Part shown: piece after piece, positions 54,178 to 63,070 of the stretch
Layout: each line of letters begins with the position of its first letter
How positions within the stretch are numbered: the stretch's first letter is position 1
NCBI GenBank assembly: GCA_965279065.1
Contig: OZ257134.1
Span: 620,001-684,000, forward strand
From: JAKAXS01 sp965279065
GTDB lineage: Bacteria > Pseudomonadota > Alphaproteobacteria > Rhizobiales > Hyphomicrobiaceae
Reading direction: 5' to 3'
DNA: 64,000 bases
Notes under the pieces: generated by a model
Told to the model about the DNA's origin: nothing
What the model saw: the letters and a program-made list of their open reading frames with translations, nothing else
Database searches by the model: none
Translations under genes and position numbers: made by a program

Positions 54178-55038
54178 ATGGCAGAGCATGTCACGATCTT
54201 CGAAGTGGCCCCTCGCGACGGCCTGCAGAACGAGCGCACCGCCGTCGCGACCGCCGACAAGATCCGCCTCGTCGACCTGCTGACGGACTGCGGCTTGTCC
54301 AAGATCGAGGTGACGAGTTTCGTCTCGCCGAAATGGGTGCCGCAGATGGCCGATGCCTCGGCGGTCATGTCCGGCATCACCCGGCGCCCGGGCGTCCGCT
54401 ATTCGGCTCTGGTACCGAATTTCCACGGCTATGAGATCGCCAGGGCCGCCGGCGTCAGCGAAATCGCTGTCTTCGCCTCCGCCTCGGAAGGCTTCAGCCA
54501 GAAGAACATCAACTGCTCCGTCATGGAAAGCTTGGCGATATATGCGATGGTGCTCGGCGCCGCCCACGCCGACGGCATTCCCGCCCGCGGCTACGTCAGC
54601 TGTGCCATCGCCTGTCCTTATGACGGCCCGACCGATCCCGCTGCCGTCCTGGAGGTAGCCGGTCAGCTTCTGGAGCATGGTTGCTACGAAGTCTCGCTCG
54701 CCGACACGATCGGTGCCGGCACACCCAAGACGGTGGACGCCATGTTGCGCGAGGTGATGACCCACTTCACCGCCGACAAGCTCGCTGGCCATTTCCACGA
54801 CACCGGCGGTCGCGCGTTGGACAACATCGCCGTGTGCCTGGACCACGGCTTGCGCACGTTCGATGCCGCCGTTGGCGGCCTCGGCGGTTGCCCTTTCGCG
54901 CCCGGCGCCCCGGGCAACGTGTCGACAGAGGCCGTCGTCGCGATGCTTGAACAGCGCGGGTTTGCAACCGGCATCGATCGCAAGAAGCTCGCGGGCGCGG
55001 CAGACTTCGCCCGTAGCCTTCGCGCGCTGGCAGCATGA
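54178..55038 (+). CDS. Hydroxymethylglutaryl-CoA lyase
   Basis: The 286-residue lyase cleaves HMG-CoA into acetyl-CoA and acetoacetate, the end of leucine breakdown. The RDGLQNE motif with catalytic Arg/Asp is at the N-terminus, FVSPKWVPQMAD follows, SLADTIGAGTP and HFHDTGGRALDN provide metal ligands, and the loop Cys is in GGLGGCPFAPGAPGNVSTE (in part). Usually named mvaB or liuE. One base after the MCC alpha gene. Confidence 0.96.
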   Translation: MAEHVTIFEVAPRDGLQNERTAVATADKIRLVDLLTDCGLSKIEVTSFVSPKWVPQMADASAVMSGITRRPGVRYSALVPNFHGYEIARAAGVSEIAVFASASEGFSQKNINCSVMESLAIYAMVLGAAHADGIPARGYVSCAIACPYDGPTDPAAVLEVAGQLLEHGCYEVSLADTIGAGTPKTVDAMLREVMTHFTADKLAGHFHDTGGRALDNIAVCLDHGLRTFDAAVGGLGGCPFAPGAPGNVSTEAVVAMLEQRGFATGIDRKKLAGAADFARSLRALAA

Positions 55039-55051
55039 GAGCGGCAGCGGC

Positions 55052-55837
55052 ATGAGCGACGCCACGATCCGTACCACGGTCGACGATCGCGGCGTGGCGA
55101 CGCTGGAACTCGTCCGCCCCGAAAAGCACAACGCCCTGAACCCGGAGATGATCGCCGAGTTGACGACGGCGGCCGCCCGCCTCGGCGCCGACGACAGCGT
55201 GCGTGTTGTCGTTCTGCGCGGCGAAGGCGCCAGCTTCTGTGCCGGCGGCGATCTCGCCTGGATGCAGGCGCAGTTCACCGCCACCCGCCAGCAGCGCCTG
55301 CGCGAAGCCCGTGCGCTCGCCGAAATGCTGCGCGCCTTGAATGAACTGCCCAAGCCCCTGATCGCTGCTGTGCACGGCCCGGCCTACGGCGGCGGCGTCG
55401 GACTGATGTCCGTATGTGACGCCGTCATCGCCATCGACACGGCGAAATTCGGTTTGACAGAAACCCGGCTCGGCCTGATCCCGGCAACCATCGCCCCTTA
55501 CGTCATCGCCCGCCTCGGCGAGGGCAGGGCGCGCCGCATGTTTTTCTCGCCCCGCATCTGGAGTGCGCAGGAAGCGCGCGACATCGGCCTCGTCAGCGTC
55601 GTGACTGACAGCGCCGGCTTCGAACCTGCCATCTCCTCCGAGATCACGCCCTACCTCAGTGCGGCGCCGCATGCCGTGGCATCGGCGAAAGCCCTGGCCC
55701 GCTCCCTCGGCCCCGTCATCGACGACACCGTCATCTCCGCCACCATCGAACGACTCGCCGACACATGGGAAGGCGCGGAGGCCCAGGAAGGCGTCTCCAC
55801 CTTCCTGGAAAAACGCAAGCCGTGGTGGGTCGGCTAG
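55052..55837 (+). CDS. Methylglutaconyl-CoA hydratase (enoyl-CoA hydratase family)
   Basis: The 261-residue crotonase-fold enzyme fits the position of 3-methylglutaconyl-CoA hydratase (liuC type), which supplies HMG-CoA to the lyase just upstream. Oxyanion and active-site segments are GASFCAGGDLAWM, HGPAYGGGVGLMSVCD and FGLTETRLGLIPATI, the last with the catalytic Glu. ATG 55052 lies 14 bases after the lyase stop. Assignment of the exact substrate rests on operon context. Confidence 0.92.
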   Translation: MSDATIRTTVDDRGVATLELVRPEKHNALNPEMIAELTTAAARLGADDSVRVVVLRGEGASFCAGGDLAWMQAQFTATRQQRLREARALAEMLRALNELPKPLIAAVHGPAYGGGVGLMSVCDAVIAIDTAKFGLTETRLGLIPATIAPYVIARLGEGRARRMFFSPRIWSAQEARDIGLVSVVTDSAGFEPAISSEITPYLSAAPHAVASAKALARSLGPVIDDTVISATIERLADTWEGAEAQEGVSTFLEKRKPWWVG

Positions 55838-55878
55838 TCAAAATCCGTCACAGCAAAGCAACTAACACCCCCTATACC

Positions 55879-56013
55879 GTCATCCCGTGCTTGGCACGGG
55901 ATCCACGCCAGTATCGGCGAGCTGGACGTATCGTGGCCTCGTGACGGTGTATCTGGTCCTGCGACGTCACGATTGATGAGACTTGCGTGGGTCCCGACCT
56001 CCGTCGGGATGAC
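55879..56013. repeat. Bipartite palindromic dispersed repeat
   Basis: This 135-base element starts GTCATCCCGTG...CACGGGATCCACG and ends with the inverted form CGTGGGTCCCGA...TCGGGATGAC, enclosing about 75 bases. It has the same design as the element at 6078-6185 although the palindrome arms differ in sequence. It lies in the 268-base gap after the leucine-degradation operon. Confidence 0.7.
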
Positions 56014-56042
56014 GTTCTGGGTGGGTCCATCGGGCGATCCTA

Positions 56043-56079
56043 CAATTCAAAAGGCCCTCGCTCTTTCGAGCGAGGGCCT
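56043..56079 (-). terminator. Strong rho-independent terminator
   Basis: A perfect 12-base-pair stem AGGCCCTCGCTC / GAGCGAGGGCCT with a four-base loop. On the minus strand it is followed by TTTTGAATT and ends the SRPBCC-like gene 27 bases upstream of it. It may also stop readthrough from the plus-strand operon. Confidence 0.88.
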
Positions 56080-56105
56080 GAACTATTGTCGTCCGGCGGA
56101 GAAGC

Positions 56106-56618
56106 TTACTTCTTCACCTTCTCCTTTAGCGAGTCGATGCCGGCCTTGAAGATGCCGTCGATCACGCCGCGGGCTTCCTTGGCGTCCTTGCCGTCGGCGG
56201 CGTCGTAGGTCGCGGCCCAGACCAGGTTCACCTCGTCCTCGTCGTCATCGTCGGGCGTCAACGAGAACTGCGCCTCGTAGTTCTTCACCGGCAGCGGGCT
56301 TTCGATGATCTGGTACTTGTAGCTGCGGTCGGTCTTACCAACGAGCTTCTCCTTGATCACGCCGCCGTCCTTGAGCGTCAGCGTGCGGAACTCGTCGGCG
56401 CCTTCCTTGCTCTCCACGCACTTGGCGATGGCTGGGTGCCACTCGCTGATGGCGCACCAGCCGCCGACCTTGGCCCAGATGGCGGCACCTTCCTCGGCGA
56501 CCTTCTTGGCATCGACGTTGATTTCCAGCTTCTTGCCGCTGGTGAGTGCGGCAGCATTTGCCGTCGACGCGACAGCCAATAGCGATGCCGCGGTCATGAT
56601 CGCAGTGACAAACTTCAT
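56106..56618 (-). CDS. Secreted SRPBCC (START-like) family protein
   Basis: ATG 56618, with GGGAG upstream, gives 170 residues and a signal peptide ending near TANAAALT. The mature part resembles the SRPBCC/polyketide-cyclase fold: VDAKKVAEEGAAIWAKVGGWCAISEWHPAI (parts), TLTLKDGGVIKEKLV, YKYQIIESPLPVKNY, VNLVWAATYDA, and a long C-terminal helix with GIFKAGIDSLKEKVK. Such periplasmic forms probably bind hydrophobic ligands. The role is unknown. The gene is monocistronic with a terminator. Confidence 0.82.
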   Translation of the reverse strand: MKFVTAIMTAASLLAVASTANAAALTSGKKLEINVDAKKVAEEGAAIWAKVGGWCAISEWHPAIAKCVESKEGADEFRTLTLKDGGVIKEKLVGKTDRSYKYQIIESPLPVKNYEAQFSLTPDDDDEDEVNLVWAATYDAADGKDAKEARGVIDGIFKAGIDSLKEKVKK

Positions 56619-56659
56619 CCTGAACTCCCTAGACTGGCCGTCTGATGCGGCCGCCGTTG

Positions 56660-58048
56660 CTATGCCGAAACTGCTGCAGCAGGCGTTGGTAGTCCGCGCG
56701 CCTCGCGTTCCAGCTTCATGCGTTCCGCCACCAGGAACGCGAGTTCCAGCGACTGGTCGGCGTTGAGGCGAGGATCGCAATGCGTGTGGTAGCGGTCCAT
56801 CAGGTCGGTTTCGCTGATGGCGGTGGCACCTCCTGTGCATTCCGTCACGTTTTGTCCGGTCATCTCGACGTGGATGCCTCCCGCATGCGTGCCTTCGGCA
56901 CGATGCACATCGAAGAACGCCTCGACTTCCTTCAGGATGCGATCGAACGGCCGCGTCTTGTAGCCGTTCGCTGCTGAGATCGTGTTGCCGTGCATGGGAT
57001 CGCACGACCACACGACGTGGCGTCCGGCCTTCTTCACTGCGCGAATGAGCTTCGGCAGTGCCTTGTCAGCCTTGTCGTAGCCGAACCGGCAGATCAGCGT
57101 CATACGGCCCGGCTCGTTCTTCGGATCGAGCGCGTCGAGCAGCCTCAGCAGGCCATCCGGCTCAAGCGAAGGGCCGCACTTCAGCCCAAGCGGGTTCTTG
57201 ATGCCGCGCGCGTATTCGACGTGCGCGTGATCCGGCTGGCGCGTGCGATCGCCGATCCAGATCATGTGACCGGACGTGGCGTAATGATCGCCGCTGGTCG
57301 AGTCGCGCCGCGTCAGTGCCTCCTCGAAGCCGAGCAGCAGCGCCTCGTGGCTGGTGTAGAAGCTCGTCGTGCGCAGCTGTGGCGTGTTCTCCGACGTGAT
57401 GCCGCACGCGCGCATGAAGCCCATCGTCTCGGTGATGCGATCGGCGAGTTCCTGGTAGCGATGACCCTGCGGGCTGTCCTTGACGAAGCCCATGTTCCAC
57501 TGGTGCACGCGTTCCAAGTCGGCGTAGCCGCCCGTCGCGAAGGCACGGATCAGGTTCAGCGTCGCCGCCGACTGGCGGTACGCCTCGATCTGCCGGTTCG
57601 GATCGGGAATGCGCGCTTCCGGCGTGAATTCTGAGCCGTTGATGATGTCGCCGCGATAGCTCGGCAGCTCCACGTCGCCCTTCTTCTCGTTGGGCGAGGA
57701 GCGTGGCTTGGCGAACTGCCCGGCAATGCGGCCGACCTTCACAACGGGCGAACCGCCCGCGTACGTCAGCACGACGGCCATTTGCAGGAACACGCGGAAG
57801 AAGTCGCGGATGTTGTCGGCGCGGTGTTCAAGGAAGCTTTCCGCGCAGTCGCCGCCCTGCAACAGGAAGCCTTCACCCTTGGCGACGGCGGCCAGCGTCT
57901 TCGTCAGCTCGCGCGCTTCGCCAGCGAACACCAGCGGCGGGAACGTCGCCAGTTTGGTTTCAACGTCGGCTAGGGCTTTGGCGTTCGGATAGTCCGGGAC
58001 CTGCTGAATCGGCTTTCCCCGCCAGCTTTCAGGTGTCCACGCTGCCAT
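56660..58048 (-). CDS. Class II 3-deoxy-7-phosphoheptulonate synthase
   Basis: This enzyme condenses phosphoenolpyruvate and erythrose 4-phosphate, the entry step of aromatic amino-acid synthesis. ATG 58048 (CGGAG upstream) gives 462 residues, the usual plant/actinobacterial (type II) length. Blocks visible: WTPESWRGKPIQQVPDYP (parts), LLQGGDCAES, VKVGRIAGQFAKPRSSP, GDIINGSE, TSHEALLL, HMIWIGDRTRQ, KNPLGLKCGPS, RHVVWSCDPMHGNT and GGIHVEMTGQNVTEC. The metal-binding Cys is in QGGDCAES. It is probably feedback-regulated as in homologues; no operator is seen. Confidence 0.95.
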   Translation of the reverse strand: MAAWTPESWRGKPIQQVPDYPNAKALADVETKLATFPPLVFAGEARELTKTLAAVAKGEGFLLQGGDCAESFLEHRADNIRDFFRVFLQMAVVLTYAGGSPVVKVGRIAGQFAKPRSSPNEKKGDVELPSYRGDIINGSEFTPEARIPDPNRQIEAYRQSAATLNLIRAFATGGYADLERVHQWNMGFVKDSPQGHRYQELADRITETMGFMRACGITSENTPQLRTTSFYTSHEALLLGFEEALTRRDSTSGDHYATSGHMIWIGDRTRQPDHAHVEYARGIKNPLGLKCGPSLEPDGLLRLLDALDPKNEPGRMTLICRFGYDKADKALPKLIRAVKKAGRHVVWSCDPMHGNTISAANGYKTRPFDRILKEVEAFFDVHRAEGTHAGGIHVEMTGQNVTECTGGATAISETDLMDRYHTHCDPRLNADQSLELAFLVAERMKLEREARGLPTPAAAVSA

Positions 58049-58187
58049 GACTGGTACTCCGTAAGGAACAGGCGGCCCGTTGACCGCCAAATTAGGCCTG
58101 TTTGCCGGGCTTATAGGCCATTCGTCGCACCAGTACTAGCCAATGCTTGCGGCCCTGCCGAGGCAAAGAATATGGGAACGCCGGGTG

Positions 58188-58691
58188 TTAACTGTCAGAC
58201 CTCTCCAGGATACGCAGCGTTGCCGCGAATTCGTCTTTTTCGCCGCGCGCCAGCACCTCCCGCGAGACCTCCCGCCAGGCGCGGGCGTTGAACGGTGGGA
58301 AGTGCACGTCCCCTGGCGGAGCCGCATCCACGTCGGTCCAGTAGATGCGGTCCGCCCGATCCAGCAGGTCCGCGAAGATGCGCGCGCCGCCGATCACCAT
58401 GATCTCGTCGACGCCCCGTCGTGCCGCGCAATCACGCGCCAGGGCCAGCGCCGCCTCGATGTTATGCGCCGGCAGCGCCCCCGGCAGCGCAAATCCTTCG
58501 TCTCGCGTCACGACGATATTGTCACGCCCGTCGAGCGGCTTGGACAGCGAGTCCCAGGTCTTTCGCCCCATGATCAGCGGTTTGCCCATGGTGAGCCGGC
58601 GGAATAGCTTCAGATCCGAACTGAGCCGCCAGGGCAGGCCGCCGTCACGGCCGATCACGCCGTTGCGCGCCACGGCGACGACGAATGACAA
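58188..58691 (-). CDS. folA: Dihydrofolate reductase
   Basis: FolA reduces dihydrofolate to tetrahydrofolate with NADPH. The 167-residue length is typical. Motifs: VVAVARNGVIGRDGGLPWRLSSDLKLFR (in parts; Pro-Trp and the Asp at the substrate site are kept), MGKPLIMGRKTWDSL, RDNIVVTR, MVIGGARIFADLL and YWTDVDAAPPGDVHFP (part). In many relatives folA follows thyA; here no thymidylate synthase gene is in view. Confidence 0.95.
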   Translation of the reverse strand: MSFVVAVARNGVIGRDGGLPWRLSSDLKLFRRLTMGKPLIMGRKTWDSLSKPLDGRDNIVVTRDEGFALPGALPAHNIEAALALARDCAARRGVDEIMVIGGARIFADLLDRADRIYWTDVDAAPPGDVHFPPFNARAWREVSREVLARGEKDEFAATLRILERSDS

Positions 58692-58831
58692 TGTTGGACG
58701 CGAAATGATATAGATCCCCGGTTGTTGAACTTCAGTACAGGCCTCAAGCTTGACCCGTTTAGTTCGCGCTGAACAACGTGCGGATCGTTGGCGAGCCAGC
58801 CGCGCCTGACTGACTTTGGAGGCTCGGACTG

Positions 58832-59194
58832 GTGGCTGGCAAGCGCATCTTCGTGGCAGAAGACGAGACGCTTATTGCCATGGTTCTCGAGGATATGCTC
58901 ACCGAACTGGGCTACGAACTTGCCGGCAGCGCTGGCTCCTTGTCGAATGCCCTGGATATGCTGGCCACGCCCGGCCCCATCGACGCTGCCATCCTCGACA
59001 TCGAACTTGGCGACGAAAAGAGCTGGCCCATCGCCGACATGTTGACGCAACGCGCGATCCCTTTCGCGTTTTCAACCGGACATGGCAGCGACGCCCAGAT
59101 CGACCTGCGGTTCGCGAATGCTCCGATCCTGGATAAGCCTTTTGACACGGACGCCCTCAGCAACGTTCTCCACAAGTTGCTCGGTCATCACTGA
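58832..59194 (+). CDS. Single-domain response regulator receiver
   Basis: GTG 58832 is supported by TTGGAGG nine bases upstream. The 120-residue protein is a lone receiver domain. The acidic pair Glu-Asp is in VAEDETLIA, the phospho-acceptor Asp in AAILDIEL, Ser/Thr in AFSTGHG, and Lys in ILDKPFD. No output domain is present. Such receivers usually act as phosphate sinks or by protein contact. No partner kinase is adjacent, although a hybrid kinase is encoded at 2562-4454. Confidence 0.9.
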   Translation: MAGKRIFVAEDETLIAMVLEDMLTELGYELAGSAGSLSNALDMLATPGPIDAAILDIELGDEKSWPIADMLTQRAIPFAFSTGHGSDAQIDLRFANAPILDKPFDTDALSNVLHKLLGHH

Positions 59195-59344
59195 GACGGG
59201 CGTTTGCAAGACGTAATCGCGCCACACCCCGCGCGGCTGGGGTGCCACAGGCAGAAGTCGCTAAGATTTTGATTGTGGACATTTTTTCGCCCTTTTAACC
59301 ATGCCGTATCGGCCTCGTTCTGGGGTAAAGTTCGAGGGAGACAC

Positions 59345-60421
59345 ATGGGGCAGGTTTTTGGTCGTGGCGTGAAGACGCCACTGCATACGCGTTTGCTGTT
59401 GGCCAGCGCGGTTGCCGCCTTCGCCGGGTCGCCGTTCACAGCTCAGGCTGAGCCTCCCAGCTGCAAATCCATCACCAAGGGGACGCTCGACGTCGAACTC
59501 CCGGCCGGTCAGCGCTCCTCGCGCATGGTTCGCCTTGCCGAGGGCGAGACGGTGAACTTTTCCATCCACAGCGGAGCATCCGGCGCCACGGTGACCCTGG
59601 TGAGCGGCGGCAGCGCCCCACAGACGTTGCTGGCCGCGAATTCCGGCGGCATGGCGACCTACTGTGCTCCGGCGACCGCGACCTACGTCTTCGTCATCGA
59701 AGCCGGCCGCGACAGTCTCACATCGGTCAGCGCCAACTGCACCGCGGCGGGCCGAGTATCGGCCGCCAATACGGACGCCCGCCCGGAGATGGTTCTGGCT
59801 CAAATCGAAACCGATACCGATACCGATACCGAGGGCTTGTCCCGGCGGTCGGCGTTCTCGCTCGGCCTGTCCGAATTCGCCGAGGCGACGAAGGCTGCTA
59901 AGTCTCCCATCAACCAGTGGATCGGCGATGGCGCGATCTTGGCGTCAGCCATCGATACGGCCGACGGCGACGACGATGCCGCCGGTGCCGCCGCCCTGAG
60001 CTTCAGCGCCAATTCCGAAATCGGCCCGGACGACCTGCCTGGCGTCCTCGACCGTATGCAGCGCCTCGCTAGCGCAGGGGCCAGTGCCGACGCGGAATCG
60101 CAGACGGCAATGACGTGGGCGGCCATCCTGGCGCCCGGCCTATCCTTTGCGCCTGCAGCGCAGCCGGCCGTCGCGGCAAAGCGTTCGCTGCCGAGGAACA
60201 CCGAGGTCGCCGTCAACGACGACGCCATGCCTGCGATTGAGGGTTGGTGGGTGACGCATCTCCAGGACAACCGCGAGAGCCAAGCCACGACGGAAACCGC
60301 CGTCACACGTCGCGATATGATTGCCTCGAACACGTTCCCGACGCCCCCGATGGCTCTGGGCGCTTTCATCCCCCCGGCCGAGCCGTTGCCGTTGCAGCCC
60401 GCAAAGACCTTGGCGCCCTAG
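59345..60421 (+). CDS. Secreted hypothetical protein
   Basis: ATG 59345 (GAGGGAG upstream) starts a 358-residue protein with a signal peptide ending near TAQAEPPSC. An N-terminal part of about 120 residues (SCKSITKGTLDVELPAGQ, SGATVTLVSGG, VFVIEAGRD) looks beta-rich and has three Cys. The rest is Ala/Asp/Ser-rich and probably disordered, with a TDTDTD run from a hexanucleotide repeat. No family recognised. It converges with the SDR gene, two bases apart. Confidence 0.7.
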   Translation: MGQVFGRGVKTPLHTRLLLASAVAAFAGSPFTAQAEPPSCKSITKGTLDVELPAGQRSSRMVRLAEGETVNFSIHSGASGATVTLVSGGSAPQTLLAANSGGMATYCAPATATYVFVIEAGRDSLTSVSANCTAAGRVSAANTDARPEMVLAQIETDTDTDTEGLSRRSAFSLGLSEFAEATKAAKSPINQWIGDGAILASAIDTADGDDDAAGAAALSFSANSEIGPDDLPGVLDRMQRLASAGASADAESQTAMTWAAILAPGLSFAPAAQPAVAAKRSLPRNTEVAVNDDAMPAIEGWWVTHLQDNRESQATTETAVTRRDMIASNTFPTPPMALGAFIPPAEPLPLQPAKTLAP

Positions 60422-60422
60422 C

Positions 60423-61217
60423 TCAAACGATCGAGCGCACGATGCCGCCTTCGACGCGCAGCGCCGCGCCGTTGGTGGCGGACGCTTCCTTCGATGCCGT
60501 GTAGACGACCATGTTCGCCACCTCTTCAACGCTGGCGAACCGTTGGATGAGCGACGTGCCGCGGTGCTCCTTCACGAAGCCTTCCGTCATGGCATCCGCT
60601 GAACTCCCGGCTTGCGAGGCCATGGCCCCGAGGAAGTCCGAGACGCCGTCCGACAGCGTCGGTCCCGGCAGCACTGAGTTTACCGTCACCGCGGTGCCGG
60701 ACGTCAGTTCGGCGAGGCCACGCGACACCGCCAGCTGGGCCGTCTTGGAGAACCCGTAGTGGATCATCTCTTTCGGAATCTGGACCGCCGACTCCGACGA
60801 GATGAAGACGATGCGCCCCCAGTTGCGTTCAAGCATGCCCGGCATCAGCGCCCGCGACAGACGCACGCCGGACATCACGTTGGTTTCGAACATGCGCGTC
60901 CAGTCTGCGTCGGGGATGTCGAAGAAATCCTTGGGCTCGAAGATGCCGGCGTTGTTGATCAGGATGTCGGTCTTCGGCACGGCCGCGACCAGCGCATCGC
61001 AACCCGCCGCCGTCGAGACATCGGCGGCAACGCCACGCACATCCGCACCGCTGATCGCCGCTTTGACGGCAGCAACCGCCTTGTCGACCGTCGCCTGCTT
61101 GCGCCCGTTGACGACGACGCTGGCACCGCTGCCGGCCAGCCCTTTGGCTATGGCAAGGCCGATGCCGGCCGTCGAGCCGGTGACGAGGGCAGTCTTGCCT
61201 GACAGATCGATTTTCAT
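60423..61217 (-). CDS. Short-chain dehydrogenase/reductase
   Basis: ATG 61217 with AAGGAG upstream gives 264 residues. The classical SDR motifs are present: nucleotide-binding TGSTAGIG, NNAG (ILINNAGIF), catalytic Ser in FISSES, and Tyr/Lys in YGFSKTA. The Asn-containing NGRK after the second strand suggests NADP preference. The substrate is unknown; the segment AVTVNSVLPGPTLSDG is typical of the family. It is probably monocistronic. Confidence 0.93.
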   Translation of the reverse strand: MKIDLSGKTALVTGSTAGIGLAIAKGLAGSGASVVVNGRKQATVDKAVAAVKAAISGADVRGVAADVSTAAGCDALVAAVPKTDILINNAGIFEPKDFFDIPDADWTRMFETNVMSGVRLSRALMPGMLERNWGRIVFISSESAVQIPKEMIHYGFSKTAQLAVSRGLAELTSGTAVTVNSVLPGPTLSDGVSDFLGAMASQAGSSADAMTEGFVKEHRGTSLIQRFASVEEVANMVVYTASKEASATNGAALRVEGGIVRSIV

Positions 61218-61307
61218 GACGATACTCCTTGGGCCACGGCGAATGGTCGCCATATAGGGGGCGGACCCCAGACCTGCCAAGTCGCCCCTCCCGAATGCAG
61301 CGAGCCC

Positions 61308-62153
61308 ATGCGCCAACGTCCCCCGATCGACTTCACGCCCTATCTCCGGCGGTGGAATCTGCAACCCGACGGTCCGCCGTTCGCATCTCTGGCCGGCCAC
61401 CTCATGCCGGTCCAATACGCAGGCGACCCTGCGATGCTGAAAGTCTCGCACGAAGCCGACGAGATTTTCGGTGCCGCCGTCATGCAGTGGTGGGACGGTG
61501 ATGGAGCGGCTCGTGTTCTGGCGCTTGACGGCGAGGCGCTGTTGCTGGAACGGGCAACGGGCCCGCGGTCCCTCGTCACCATGGTGCGTAACGGACAAGA
61601 CGACGCGGCCTCGCGCATCATCTGCCAGGTTGCTGCTCGCCTGCATGCAACCCGGCCGAAGCCCCATCCGGCTCTGAAGCCCCTCGATCGCTGGTTCGAA
61701 GCCCTGGCGCCAGGCGCCGGCAGGCACGGCGGCATCGTCGCCACGGCAGCCGAGACGGCGCGGCAGCTCTTTGCATCGGCTCGGGATGTGACACAGCTGC
61801 ATGGCGACCTGCATCACGAGAACGTCCTCGACGGCGGCTCGCCCCGCGGCTGGCTTGCCATTGACCCCAAGGGCCTCCTCGGCGATCGCGGTTACGACTT
61901 CGCCAACATCGTCTGCAACCCCGAGCGCGATCTCGATGTCGTCTCGTCATCGGTCCGGCTGCTGCGCCAGGTCGACGTCATCGCCGAGGCGACATCGTAC
62001 GATCGCCGCCGATTGCTGCAGTGGATCCTCGCTTACGCGGGTCTGTCGGCGGCCTGGATTCTCGACGACGGCGACACGCCGCACCTGGAATTCGCCGTGG
62101 CCGAAATCGTCATCGCCGAACTTGGTCGATCGAGTGCTTCCGGAAAAGTGTGA
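61308..62153 (+). CDS. Aminoglycoside phosphotransferase-like kinase (APH(6)-like)
   Basis: The 281-residue protein matches the aminoglycoside/streptomycin 6-kinase group: LKVSHEADEIFGAAVMQWWDGDGA (parts), LLLERATGPRSL, the catalytic loop LHGDLHHENVL with Asp, and the metal-binding IDPKGLLGDRGYDFANI (part). Chromosomal members of this group are common in environmental bacteria, and many act on other small molecules, so antibiotic resistance is not implied without testing. No mobile element is nearby. Confidence 0.85.
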   Translation: MRQRPPIDFTPYLRRWNLQPDGPPFASLAGHLMPVQYAGDPAMLKVSHEADEIFGAAVMQWWDGDGAARVLALDGEALLLERATGPRSLVTMVRNGQDDAASRIICQVAARLHATRPKPHPALKPLDRWFEALAPGAGRHGGIVATAAETARQLFASARDVTQLHGDLHHENVLDGGSPRGWLAIDPKGLLGDRGYDFANIVCNPERDLDVVSSSVRLLRQVDVIAEATSYDRRRLLQWILAYAGLSAAWILDDGDTPHLEFAVAEIVIAELGRSSASGKV

Positions 62154-62186
62154 AGCGGTTTTCCGAAAAGAAGCACGACGAAAAGA

Positions 62187-63017
62187 TCAGAACAGAAAGC
62201 CGATCGCAAAGCGCAGCACCACGACGCCCAGGAAGGCGCAGAACGCCAGCTCGAGCTGCCGCCGTGTAAAAGCATGCGCCACGCGCACGCCGAGCGGCGC
62301 CGTCAGAATGCTGGCGGGAATGATCAGCGCCACGGCCAGCAGATTGACATAGCCGAGCGAGAAGGGCGGCAGCAGCGGCGAATGCCAGCCGGCCCAGATG
62401 AACCCGATCGCTCCGGGTATCGAAATCAGCGGTCCGAACCCCGACGACGTCGCGACCGCGGGCAGGATCGGCCGTCCGTAAAGCATTAGCAGTGTCGTCA
62501 TGAAGGCGCCGCCGCCGATGCTCATCAATGCCGAGACAAAGCCGATCACGACGGCCGCCACTTCGACCAGCTTGCTGCGCGGCAGCCCGTCGCCCAGGCG
62601 CCAGTCCTCGCGCCCGAACGCCATTTTGAGCATCAGGATGCTGCCGCACACGACCCAGATTCCCTGCAGCAGCGTCCCGCTTGCTCCCTTGGCCACCAGC
62701 ACGCCGCCGATGACGCCGGCGACCACCCAGGGCCCCAGGCGCCACATCACACTGGTATCGACGCCGCCGCGTGCATAGTGCCCGGCGTAGGAACGCAGTG
62801 TCGTGGGCGCGATGACGGCCAGCACGGTGCCGAGCGACATCTGCATCCGGATGGCTTCGTCCACGCCGATCAGCGTGAACACCTCATACAGCACGGGCAC
62901 GAGGATGGCGCCGCCGCCGATGCCGAGGAGCCCCGCGAGAAAACCCGTGGCGGCTCCCCCGGTGATGAGTGCCAGCGCCATGAGCACCAGCGCACCCGGT
63001 GTCTGTCCTACGTCCAT
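62187..63017 (-). CDS. Sulfite exporter TauE/SafE family permease
   Basis: The 276-residue membrane protein has eight or so hydrophobic helices and the TSUP family hallmarks. GFLAGLLGIGGGAILVPVL (part) lies in the first half, and SALMSIGGGAFMTTLLM and GFGPLISIPGAIGFIWAG in the second. Members move sulfite, sulfoacetate or other small anions across the inner membrane. It converges with the APH-like gene and lies upstream of nothing obvious, so the substrate cannot be inferred from context. Confidence 0.92.
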   Translation of the reverse strand: MDVGQTPGALVLMALALITGGAATGFLAGLLGIGGGAILVPVLYEVFTLIGVDEAIRMQMSLGTVLAVIAPTTLRSYAGHYARGGVDTSVMWRLGPWVVAGVIGGVLVAKGASGTLLQGIWVVCGSILMLKMAFGREDWRLGDGLPRSKLVEVAAVVIGFVSALMSIGGGAFMTTLLMLYGRPILPAVATSSGFGPLISIPGAIGFIWAGWHSPLLPPFSLGYVNLLAVALIIPASILTAPLGVRVAHAFTRRQLELAFCAFLGVVVLRFAIGFLF

Positions 63018-63070
63018 ACTGTGGTCCGAGTGTCCATTGCATGGCGGCAGACAGCCTGCGCCAGACGCCG

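Noticed and set aside
59811..59832. Hexanucleotide repeat that might drive phase variation
   Set aside because: Only about three units, and six-base steps cannot shift the frame; it just encodes TDTDTD.
61308..62153. APH-like gene as an acquired antibiotic-resistance gene
   Set aside because: Codon usage matches the neighbours and no mobile element is near; chromosomal kinases of this group are common and often not resistance genes.
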